A stretch of 6,286 nucleotides of DNA from Rhodospirillales bacterium. Its GTDB lineage: Bacteria; Pseudomonadota; Alphaproteobacteria; Rhodospirillales; Casp-alpha2. Of this stretch, positions 1-6,286 are shown piece after piece. A program made the position numbers and the translations under genes. Where the stretch lies: positions 1-6,286 of the forward strand of contig JAJFIE010000129.1 of the NCBI GenBank assembly GCA_021775275.1, in the 5' to 3' direction. The notes under the pieces were generated by a model. It was not told where the DNA came from and did no database searches. It saw only the letters and a program-made list of their open reading frames with translations. The first letter of the stretch is position 1, and the number at the start of each line of letters is the position of its first letter.

Positions 1-203
1 TCCCCCGGCATCATGATGTCCAGCACAACCAGATCAATGGCGGCGGATTTTAGAATGCGCCGGGCAGCGTCGGCGTTTTCGGCCAATGTCACCCGGTACT
101 CATGTTTCACCAGATACGCCTTCAGCGCATCGCGGATATCGCGATGGTCATCCACGACCAACAGGTGCGGGCCTTCAGAAGGGGTGAGTTCAGGGTTGCT
201 CAT
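1..203 (-). CDS. Response regulator, receiver domain (partial, 3' end outside window)
   Basis: The first 67 residues of a two-component response regulator are visible, reading leftward out of the window. The receiver fold shows the acidic pair D18-D19 in LLVVDDH, and the phosphoacceptor aspartate D62 in VVLDIMMPG. A sensor kinase would phosphorylate D62 and so switch DNA binding. The output domain is not in the window; the receiver resembles OmpR-family members, and a 10-bp phased repeat in the upstream spacer fits a winged-helix OmpR/PhoB-type regulator, but this is inference. The ATG at 203 is chosen because the receiver domain begins soon after it and an AGGAG lies directly upstream; that Shine-Dalgarno is unusually close, with one base between it and the ATG. 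It is divergent from the EF-hand/cytochrome b561 pair, the usual arrangement for a regulator and its target. Confident as a receiver protein, less so as to subfamily. Confidence 0.93.
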   Translation of the reverse strand, partial: MSNPELTPSEGPHLLVVDDHRDIRDALKAYLVKHEYRVTLAENADAARRILKSAAIDLVVLDIMMPG

Positions 204-241
204 ACTCCTAATATGCACATCGGCGCGGGCATCGCCTGAAA

Positions 242-261
242 AAAATGTAACAAAATGTATC
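242..261. promoter_or_regulatory. Tandem 10-bp direct repeat, candidate OmpR/PhoB-type operator
   Basis: AAAATGTAAC (242-251) is followed immediately by AAAATGTATC (252-261), nine of ten bases identical. The cores read GTAAC-N5-GTATC. OmpR-family regulators bind as head-to-tail dimers to half-sites spaced 10-11 bp apart; this repeat has that geometry and resembles known OmpR and CpxR site composition. It begins 39 bp upstream of the response regulator start and ends 145 bp upstream of the EF-hand gene, so autoregulation and control of the divergent operon are both plausible. Binding is inferred, not shown. Confidence 0.5.
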
Positions 262-390
262 AGTCCGAAACGATGTCATGATCTGCGACACTTTCCCTGT
301 TTCCCGGACAAACTTCTGCGACGTCTTTGCGGTCTACTCAGCTTGTCCGCCGATACACGACAAACAAACCACGGCGGTAACCATCAATCC

Positions 391-399
391 AGAAAGGAG
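391..399 (+). promoter_or_regulatory. Strong Shine-Dalgarno of the EF-hand gene
   Basis: AGAAAGGAG closely matches the anti-Shine-Dalgarno complement and lies seven bases before the ATG at 407. It decides the start: the same frame stays open upstream to an ATG at 278, but that start has no comparable site. Confidence 0.85.
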
Positions 400-406
400 C
401 CGGAAA

Positions 407-1027
407 ATGGCTGATAAATATAACACAACTGAAAATTCTGAATATGACACAACGGGCGCAAAAAACGTCAAGCGCTGCAAGCGAAAGGCACCCCACAAGC
501 TTATGATCGTAGCGGGTCTTGCCGCCATTGTTGGTGCGGCGGCTTTTGTCGGCGCAGCACAGTCCAGTGGATGGGGCAACCAGGGATCTGGTCAGGGATA
601 TGGTCAGGGGTATGGCCACGGCCACGGTCACGGGTATAGCCAGGGTGGACCGGGCTACATGATGGACCGGTTCGATGAATTTGACGTCAATAACGACGGC
701 AAGTTGACCAGGGCCGAGATGAATGCCGCCCACATGTCCCGTTTCAAGGGTGCGGACAGCAACAAGGATGCCGCCCTCAGCCTGGATGAATTTCAGGGCC
801 TGTGGATGGAGCGTATGCGTCCCCGCATGGTGGATCGGTTCCAGATGATGGATGACGACGGCGATGGCCGGGTCACCGAGCAGGAATTTGCCATGCCATA
901 CGGAAAGATCATGCGCTACATGGACCGCAATGATGATGGCGTCCTTGATATGAAGGAAATGACTCCGATGCATCGCGGTTGGTACGATGACCGTGACGAT
1001 GACAAACGTGATGACGATAAGGATTGA
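407..1027 (+). CDS. Membrane-anchored or secreted EF-hand protein with Gly/His-rich linker
   Basis: A 206-residue protein. Residues 1-31 are polar and end in a basic patch (KRCKRK, 22-27); residues 32-51 form one hydrophobic segment, either a signal anchor or a signal peptide with a possible cut near GAA-QS. Residues 54-83 are a Gly/Gln/Tyr/His-rich linker including alternating Gly-His. Four EF-hand loops follow: D93-E104, D117-E128, D149-E160 and D173-E184. Loops 1, 3 and 4 keep the acidic ligands and the central glycine; loop 2 has Ala122 in place of that glycine and may bind weakly. The tail (194-206) is almost all Asp, Lys and Arg. The protein should sit outside the cytoplasmic membrane and bind Ca2+ or another divalent metal; the exact role is unknown. 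It is followed after 31 bp by a cytochrome b561 gene, so an operon is likely, and it is divergent from a response regulator. The start rests on the strong ribosome-binding site at 391. Confidence 0.9.
   Translation: MADKYNTTENSEYDTTGAKNVKRCKRKAPHKLMIVAGLAAIVGAAAFVGAAQSSGWGNQGSGQGYGQGYGHGHGHGYSQGGPGYMMDRFDEFDVNNDGKLTRAEMNAAHMSRFKGADSNKDAALSLDEFQGLWMERMRPRMVDRFQMMDDDGDGRVTEQEFAMPYGKIMRYMDRNDDGVLDMKEMTPMHRGWYDDRDDDKRDDDKD
566..655 (+). repeat. Low-complexity Gly/Gln/Tyr/His linker-coding repeat
   Basis: This stretch inside the EF-hand gene (residues 54-83) is built from short, imperfect repeats of GGTCAGGG and GGCCACGG type, encoding GQGYGQGYG followed by GHGHGHGY. Repeats of this kind can change length by slippage. 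The three alternating histidines could bind transition metals. Confidence 0.7.
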
Positions 1028-1058
1028 TCCGGCTCGTTGATCTGTTCTGAAGACGATT

Positions 1059-1622
1059 ATGACAATGCAGATCATCGATAACAGCCAACGTTACGGTATC
1101 GTGACACGGTTTCTGCACTGGGGGGCGGCGGGCTTGCTCGTCGCCCTCGCCGTGCTGGGCTGGATTGCCGACGACCTGCCGAATAATGGTCGCGGCGGAC
1201 TCATGGGGCTTCACATCTCTCTCGGTGTTGGTTTTTTTGGGCTTGTCGGCGCACGGATATTTTGGCGTCTGTGGCAAGGGTGGCCCGATTTTCGTGACGC
1301 TGGCCCTCGGCTAATGCAGAAACTCGGGCGCTGGATGCATCTTGCTCTGCTTGGGGTCATGGTGGCCCTGTCCGTCTCAGGATGGATGATCGTCTCCGCG
1401 GCGGGGCATGATTCTGCCTTCTTCGGGTACTTCTCCCTGCCTGCCGTTCTTCCAGACAGCGACTTCCTGGAGGACGCGGCGGAAGAGGTGCACGAATTTC
1501 TGGTTAGTCTCCTGCTGATTTTGGCCGGATTGCACATTGCGGCGGCCTTGAAGCACCGCTTTGTGGACCATGACAATGTTTTGGCACGAATGATCGGTTA
1601 CAGCAAATCGCGAACGGATTAA
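1059..1622 (+). CDS. Cytochrome b561 family di-haem membrane protein
   Basis: A 187-residue integral membrane protein of the bacterial cytochrome b561 (CybB-like) family, of usual length. It has four hydrophobic helices, roughly at residues 15-37, 50-70, 92-113 and 146-165. The family binds two b-type haems by histidines in helices 1, 2 and 4. Candidate ligands are H20 (in FLHW), H52 (in GLHISLG), H145 and H159; their spacing (32 and 14 residues) matches my recollection of the E. coli CybB ligands. Such proteins move electrons from quinol across the membrane, in some cases towards superoxide; the partner here is unknown. The start at 1059 is used; an ATG at 1065 is equally possible, as the Shine-Dalgarno is weak. 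The gene follows the EF-hand gene by 31 bp and is probably co-transcribed with it. It ends 9 bp before the convergent aldolase/dehydrogenase gene, with no clear terminator between them. Confidence 0.93.
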   Translation: MTMQIIDNSQRYGIVTRFLHWGAAGLLVALAVLGWIADDLPNNGRGGLMGLHISLGVGFFGLVGARIFWRLWQGWPDFRDAGPRLMQKLGRWMHLALLGVMVALSVSGWMIVSAAGHDSAFFGYFSLPAVLPDSDFLEDAAEEVHEFLVSLLLILAGLHIAAALKHRFVDHDNVLARMIGYSKSRTD

Positions 1623-1631
1623 GAAAATGCA

Positions 1632-3665
1632 CTAACGCAGCGCCGCCGCGATGTTGCCGCCGTCCACGGTGATGACAGCCGCTGTGGTACTTTGCGCCAG
1701 GGCCAGATCAACAAACGCTTGCGCCACGTCTTTCGCAGTAACTTCCCGTTTCAACAGATTACCGCCCATGTAGTCGGCTTCGCTCAGACCCCGCGCCCTG
1801 GAGCGTGATGCGATCATTCCATCGTCCAGCAGGCCGGAGCGGATACGATCGGCGTTAACGGCGTTGGATCGGATACCGTCGGCACCGTGATCCACCGCGT
1901 ACTGGCGCATCAGAAAAAGCGTTGCCGCCTTGGGCACTCCGTAGGGACCGAAATCCTGACCCGGGTTTACGGCCTGTTTCGATGTATTGAACAACAGGCA
2001 CCCACCGTTGCCTTGCGCTCGCATGATGGAAACGGCGCGCCGGGCGACACTCTGATGCGCCCAGAAGTTCAGTTCGAAGCTCTGGCGCAAAATATCGTCA
2101 TCCACATCACCGATGCGGCCCTGCCACGCGGCGCCTGCATTGGATACCACGATGTCCACGCCGCCATAGCTTTCGCAGACCCAATCAAACGCTGTGTCCA
2201 CCGATGCAGTATCGGTGACGTCGCAACGCACCGCGAGGCCGCCTGTGTCTGCGGCAACCGTGGCGGCGGCCTTGCCGTCCCGGTCCAGTACCGCCACTTC
2301 AGCGCCCTGTGCGGCGAAGGCGCGCGCCGTCGCCGCACCGATGCCGGAGCCCGCCCCGGTGACCACGACGACCTTGCGGGCCAGCGGCTTCTCCGCGCCC
2401 TTGCCCAGCTTGGCCTGTTCCAGCGACCAGTATTCCAGATCGAAGATGTCGCGCTCGGGGATCACCGCATAGGTGCTCATGGCTTCGGCGTCGTTGATCA
2501 CGTCTACATTGTTTTCCGCCAGATCGGCGGCAATGGCGGCGGCTTTGGCGTTGGGCCCCATACCGAACAGGCCCAGACCAGGTGCCAGAACCAGCCTTGG
2601 CATGGGGTCCAGCTCGGTTTTCCTGATTTTCTGTTTGGCGTTATTGCGTTTGAAATAGGCGTGATACCCGGCCTCATAGGCTGTGACGGCTTTCACGACA
2701 CCGGCCTTGAAGGCTTCCAGCTTGCCTGCTTCCGGAACCGGCGCGATCAGGGGTTTGTGCTTGGTGCGGATCACGTGGTCCGGCGTTACCGTGCCTTGCT
2801 GGCTGTAACGCCGGATGTTTCTGCCATCCACAAAAGTACGAATGGCTTTGGAGGTGCGGAAATCCAGCACCATGGGTTTGCCGCCATGGGTTGTCGCACC
2901 GCGTAGAATGGGTGCGATCTCGGCCACGGTCGCCATCGCTTTTGGCAGTTTGACCGATACGGAAGATTTACGCCGGTTCGCCCTGATATACTTCTCGGCC
3001 ATGGTGACCAGCCGGATCATGCGGCCATAGGCCTGTTTGGCGGTGTCGCCGAAACTGAAAATGCCGTGCTTGAACAGGATCAGGCCCTCGACCTTGGGGT
3101 TCTCGTCGAACACCTGTTTGGCTTTTTTGGACAGATCAAAACCCGGCATGATGTAGGGTACATAGCCCACCCGATCCCCGAATACCTGGCGGCAGACAGC
3201 GTCGCCGCCCGGCTGGTCGCTTAACGCCAGTACGGCGTTGGCATGGGTATGATCGATGAACTTGTGCGGCAGGAAGGCATGCAGCAGGGTCTCAACGGAA
3301 GGATTGGGCGATGATGCGTCCAGCAGGTTGACCCGCTGGGCGTTGACCATGTCCTCGTCACTGAGACGCCGCAAACGGGCCATTTCCTGCAAAGGCTCCA
3401 GTCGTACGGCGGGCAATCCCGGCGGCTCGATATTCCCCATGTCCCAGCCGCTGCCCTTGACGCACAGCACATTGGTCTCGGTTCCCAGGAAATCCGGCGC
3501 GGTTGTTTTCACCGACGTGTTGCCGCCGCCGTGCAAAACCAGTTTGGGCTCACCGCCCAGCAATTGCGTGGTATAGACGCGCAATGCCAGGTCGGTATTC
3601 ACGCCCTGTTTGGCATAGCGTCGGGTGAAGGCTCGGGCGTCCTTGTCGGACCACAGGTTTTTCAT
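1632..3665 (-). CDS. Bifunctional class II aldolase / short-chain dehydrogenase fusion
   Basis: A 677-residue two-domain protein, full length for the family annotated as bifunctional rhamnulose-1-phosphate aldolase/alcohol dehydrogenase (RhaD/COG3347-like). The N-terminal aldolase domain (about 20-230) has the substrate loop GGGNTSVK (46-53), the likely catalytic acid E125, and zinc-ligand histidines H139, H141 and H200. The C-terminal dehydrogenase (about 430-677) has the Rossmann motif TGAGSGIG (436-443), D461 after the second strand (favouring NAD+), NAG (509-511), and the catalytic set S562, Y575 and K579 in YGVPK. Family members cleave a ketose phosphate and then reduce or oxidise the aldehyde product, as with rhamnulose-1-phosphate and lactaldehyde. 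No rhamnose kinase, isomerase or transporter is visible, so the substrate here is uncertain. A membrane-protein gene lies 80 bp upstream on the same strand. All key residues are present, so the protein should be active. The start at 3665 has only a weak GAGAG-type ribosome-binding site. Confidence 0.92.
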   Translation of the reverse strand: MKNLWSDKDARAFTRRYAKQGVNTDLALRVYTTQLLGGEPKLVLHGGGNTSVKTTAPDFLGTETNVLCVKGSGWDMGNIEPPGLPAVRLEPLQEMARLRRLSDEDMVNAQRVNLLDASSPNPSVETLLHAFLPHKFIDHTHANAVLALSDQPGGDAVCRQVFGDRVGYVPYIMPGFDLSKKAKQVFDENPKVEGLILFKHGIFSFGDTAKQAYGRMIRLVTMAEKYIRANRRKSSVSVKLPKAMATVAEIAPILRGATTHGGKPMVLDFRTSKAIRTFVDGRNIRRYSQQGTVTPDHVIRTKHKPLIAPVPEAGKLEAFKAGVVKAVTAYEAGYHAYFKRNNAKQKIRKTELDPMPRLVLAPGLGLFGMGPNAKAAAIAADLAENNVDVINDAEAMSTYAVIPERDIFDLEYWSLEQAKLGKGAEKPLARKVVVVTGAGSGIGAATARAFAAQGAEVAVLDRDGKAAATVAADTGGLAVRCDVTDTASVDTAFDWVCESYGGVDIVVSNAGAAWQGRIGDVDDDILRQSFELNFWAHQSVARRAVSIMRAQGNGGCLLFNTSKQAVNPGQDFGPYGVPKAATLFLMRQYAVDHGADGIRSNAVNADRIRSGLLDDGMIASRSRARGLSEADYMGGNLLKREVTAKDVAQAFVDLALAQSTTAAVITVDGGNIAAALR

Positions 3666-3745
3666 GGGCTCTCATATCGCTCTGGTGGAACGTGGTGCGA
3701 CCGTTATGCCCCAGTGGGCGAGGAGAGGAAACGAAAAAACGCTGA

Positions 3746-4192
3746 TCAGTCAACCGGGCGGTTATAGGAGGCGAGAAATTCCCGGTGTTCCGTTTTCCAT
3801 CGGAACAGCGTGATGATTTCCAGAATGGCTTTGCCGATAAAGAAGGGCGAAGCGATGATAATGATAATTGAAGAGATACCCACCAGGGCAGGCAGGAAAT
3901 TTGTTTCCTCTACGGGATCAGGTGCTTTGCCTCTGACGATTGTGAATCCGTTATTCTTGTATTCTTCGATAACGCTGTCCTCGATGTCGTCATCGACATA
4001 GATGATTGTACTGGTGTCATCTTCATCAGAGGCGGAGAAAGAGTAAGCAAACCCGCCAACCGCCATCGCCAGAACAATCAACAGGATGACGATGGCGACC
4101 CATCGGTCCCGGACTTCATTGTCCAGCCATCTTCCATGGTTCTTGGACAGGATCAGCCGCAGGTTATCATCTTTGACGGGCAGACGTTGCAT
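3746..4192 (-). CDS. Small two-helix membrane protein of unknown function
   Basis: I do not recognise this protein. From the ATG at 4192 it has 148 residues: a basic/polar N-terminus (1-30), a hydrophobic helix (about 31-53), a strongly acidic loop (54-98, with DEDD and VDDDIEDS), a second helix (about 99-121, isoleucine-rich) and a charged C-terminal tail. The two helices would place both ends in the cytoplasm and the acidic loop outside, by the positive-inside rule. The frame is open further upstream, to a TTG at 4270 and ATGs at 4261 and 4258, but that extension runs through the intrinsic terminator of the preceding gene, so the start at 4192 is preferred; no clear ribosome-binding site supports any of them. 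The gene appears more AT-rich than its enzyme neighbours. It lies between the dehydrogenase terminator and the aldolase/dehydrogenase fusion, on the same strand. Its coding status rests on the coherent membrane-protein pattern and the open frame. Confidence 0.72.
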   Translation of the reverse strand: MQRLPVKDDNLRLILSKNHGRWLDNEVRDRWVAIVILLIVLAMAVGGFAYSFSASDEDDTSTIIYVDDDIEDSVIEEYKNNGFTIVRGKAPDPVEETNFLPALVGISSIIIIIASPFFIGKAILEIITLFRWKTEHREFLASYNRPVD

Positions 4193-4216
4193 GGGGGGAA
4201 GATACGATCCCTGCGT

Positions 4217-4255
4217 GATAAAAGCAACGGCGGCACCCTGAATTGGATGCCGCCG
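4217..4255 (-). terminator. Rho-independent terminator after the MmsA-type dehydrogenase gene
   Basis: Read leftward, the stem CGGCGGCATCC pairs with GGGTGCCGCCG (11 bp, one T-G wobble) around the 6-base loop AATTCA, at 4228-4255, and is followed by the T-rich run TTGCTTTTATC (4217-4227). It begins 32 bases past the dehydrogenase stop codon. This is a strong intrinsic terminator on the minus strand; the plus-strand side lacks a T run, so it should act in one direction only. Confidence 0.85.
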
Positions 4256-4287
4256 CATCATCTTGCGCAAGGGCAGGTCGGTTATTG

Positions 4288-5793
<1,506 letters not shown>

Positions 5794-5834
5794 GTTCTGG
5801 ACTTTCGATTAACAAGCAGGTTAAGGGCTGTTTG

Positions 5835-5864
5835 ATTATACGTCAGAGGACGATGCACTGTCCC
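5835..5864 (-). promoter_or_regulatory. Candidate sigma70 promoter for the dehydrogenase gene
   Basis: On the minus strand a perfect -10 box, TATAAT (5835-5840), lies 18 bp downstream of GGGACA (5859-5864), which matches four of six bases of the -35 consensus. Transcription would start near 5828, giving a leader of about 35 nt before the ATG at 5793. The -35 box lies in the loop of the adjacent stem-loop. Prediction only. Confidence 0.45.
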
Positions 5865-5877
5865 GCGCATCGTCCTC
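5846..5877. repeat. Perfect 11-bp inverted repeat in the transaminase-dehydrogenase gap
   Basis: GAGGACGATGC (5846-5856) and GCATCGTCCTC (5867-5877) pair perfectly around a 10-base loop. No T run follows on either strand, so it is not a classical terminator. It could be an operator for a dimeric regulator, since it overlaps the candidate promoter, or an RNA hairpin that stabilises or processes the transcript between the two genes. Confidence 0.7.
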
Positions 5878-5889
5878 AATACCGTCAAA

Positions 5890-5908
5890 CCATCTGATGA
5901 TCAGATGG
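5890..5908. repeat. Perfect 8-bp stem-loop over the aminotransferase stop codon
   Basis: CCATCTGA (5890-5897) and TCAGATGG (5901-5908) pair perfectly around a 3-base loop, and the stop codon of the aminotransferase (5901-5903) lies in the stem. On the minus strand it is followed by TTTG, too short for a good terminator. It may protect the 3' end of the aminotransferase message or be fortuitous. Confidence 0.5.
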
Positions 5909-6286
5909 CTTCGAGTGTCATGCGAAGCTTGTCGACCATTTCGTCGATTTCGCTTTTTTCGCAAATAAACGGCGGGGCGACGCAACCGGTATCGCCGGTG
6001 AACTTCACATGCATGCCGTTCCAGAACAGGTTTTTCTGGGTCTGCGTGCCGAGCGCACCGGGGTTGCCCTTGGGCTTTAACTCCACAGCGCCGAGCATGC
6101 CGTAACCGCGAATGTCCTTGATGCAATCCATGTCCTGTAAACTGAACAGACCATCGAGGAAGTATTCCGACAGCTCGTTTGCGCGCTCGAACAGGTTTTC
6201 GTTGGCATAGGCGTTCTGCACGGCGATGCCCGCCGCACAGGCGGCCGGATGGCCGGAATAGGTGTAACCATGGAAGAACTCGATGG
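5901..6286 (-). CDS. Class III PLP-dependent omega-amino acid aminotransferase (partial, 5' end outside window)
   Basis: The C-terminal 127 residues of a class III (fold type I) aminotransferase are visible. The segment FFHGYTYSGHPAACAAG near the window edge is the conserved stretch that follows the PLP-binding lysine in omega-amino acid:pyruvate aminotransferases; the lysine itself lies outside the window. The C-terminal small domain includes DIRGYGMLGAVEL and GDTGCVAPPFI, and ends in KSEIDEMVDKLRMTLEAI. The enzyme would transfer the amino group of an omega-amino acid such as beta-alanine to pyruvate or another keto acid, giving a semialdehyde. The downstream MmsA-type dehydrogenase can consume malonate semialdehyde, so beta-alanine is the simplest substrate, but the sequence seen here does not distinguish it from taurine, putrescine or related amines. 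The reading frame is intact from the window edge to the TGA at 5901. Confidence 0.9.
   Translation of the reverse strand, partial: IEFFHGYTYSGHPAACAAGIAVQNAYANENLFERANELSEYFLDGLFSLQDMDCIKDIRGYGMLGAVELKPKGNPGALGTQTQKNLFWNGMHVKFTGDTGCVAPPFICEKSEIDEMVDKLRMTLEAI

Larger units (their letters stand above)
204..406. promoter_or_regulatory. Divergent intergenic region between response regulator and EF-hand gene
   Basis: This 203-bp spacer must hold the promoters of both divergent genes. It is visibly more AT-rich than the flanking genes around 238-262. It contains the phased 10-bp tandem repeat annotated separately, and a Shine-Dalgarno at its right end. I see no convincing sigma70 -35/-10 pair on either strand, so promoter positions are not assigned. 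Short imperfect repeats also occur (CTGCGAC at 283 and 316, GACAAAC at 307 and 359) with no clear meaning. Confidence 0.6.

Noticed and set aside
343..363. Inverted repeat TTGTC-N11-GACAA upstream of the EF-hand gene
   Set aside because: Only five base pairs per arm, easily expected by chance; not supported as an operator.
278..406. Upstream extension of the EF-hand protein by 43 residues, from the ATG at 278
   Set aside because: No good ribosome-binding site at 278, whereas the ATG at 407 has a nearly ideal one; the extension would also consume most of the divergent regulatory spacer.
338..1075. Open frame of 245 codons on the minus strand across the EF-hand gene
   Set aside because: It is antisense to four clear EF-hand loops, with composition rich in Val, Ile and His as expected from the complement of Asp/Gly codons.
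1232..1238. Run of seven T in the cytochrome b561 gene as a possible slippage or phase-variation site
   Set aside because: Short, encodes a normal Phe-Phe in a membrane helix, and the frame is intact; nothing suggests programmed variation.
1623..1631. Possible bidirectional terminator between the convergent cytochrome and aldolase genes
   Set aside because: The gap is only 9 bp and I see no convincing stem-loop with T runs around it.
1887..2906. Open frame of 339 codons on the plus strand inside the aldolase/dehydrogenase gene
   Set aside because: The opposite strand encodes all the motifs of a well-known two-domain enzyme; this frame has no recognisable domain.
3734..3748. CTGATCAG palindrome followed by six T after the membrane-protein gene, as a terminator
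   Set aside because: The palindrome has no loop, so it cannot form a stable RNA hairpin, and no alternative GC-rich stem precedes the T run.

Overview
The window looks like chromosomal DNA of a GC-rich alphaproteobacterium. This is inferred from codon use with G/C at third positions, the style of the response-regulator receiver domain, and the combination of an MmsA-type dehydrogenase, a class III omega-transaminase and a fused aldolase/short-chain dehydrogenase. No rRNA, tRNA, mobile element, CRISPR array or phage signal was seen. Genus-level placement is not possible from the sequence alone.

Left part (1-1622): a response regulator, cut off by the window edge, is transcribed leftward. Divergent from it, a two-gene unit runs rightward: a membrane-anchored protein with four EF-hand loops and a Gly/His-rich linker, then a four-helix cytochrome b561, 31 bp apart. 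The roughly 200-bp divergent spacer carries a perfectly phased 10-bp tandem repeat (AAAATGTAAC then AAAATGTATC), the form expected for an OmpR/PhoB-type regulator dimer. The likely picture is a two-component system controlling a periplasmic metal- or calcium-binding protein and a membrane haem electron carrier. The inducing signal is unknown.

Middle part (1632-4192, leftward, convergent with the cytochrome gene): a 677-residue protein fusing a class II (zinc) aldolase to an NAD(P)-dependent short-chain dehydrogenase, preceded by a small two-helix membrane protein that I do not recognise.

Right part (4217-6286, leftward): the 3' end of a class III pyridoxal-phosphate aminotransferase, then a complete MmsA-type CoA-acylating (methyl)malonate-semialdehyde dehydrogenase, closed by a strong intrinsic terminator. 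Together they fit the route omega-amino acid (for example beta-alanine) to semialdehyde to acyl-CoA. The gap between the two genes holds two perfect stem-loops and a TATAAT promoter candidate, suggesting that the dehydrogenase can be expressed separately. The terminator separates this catabolic unit from the membrane protein and the aldolase/dehydrogenase fusion, so a shared pathway with the fusion is not established.

Most of the window is ordinary metabolic sequence. The best points for a second look are the phased repeat, the EF-hand/b561 pair, the fused aldolase without visible sugar-pathway partners, the orphan membrane protein, and the structured transaminase-dehydrogenase gap.
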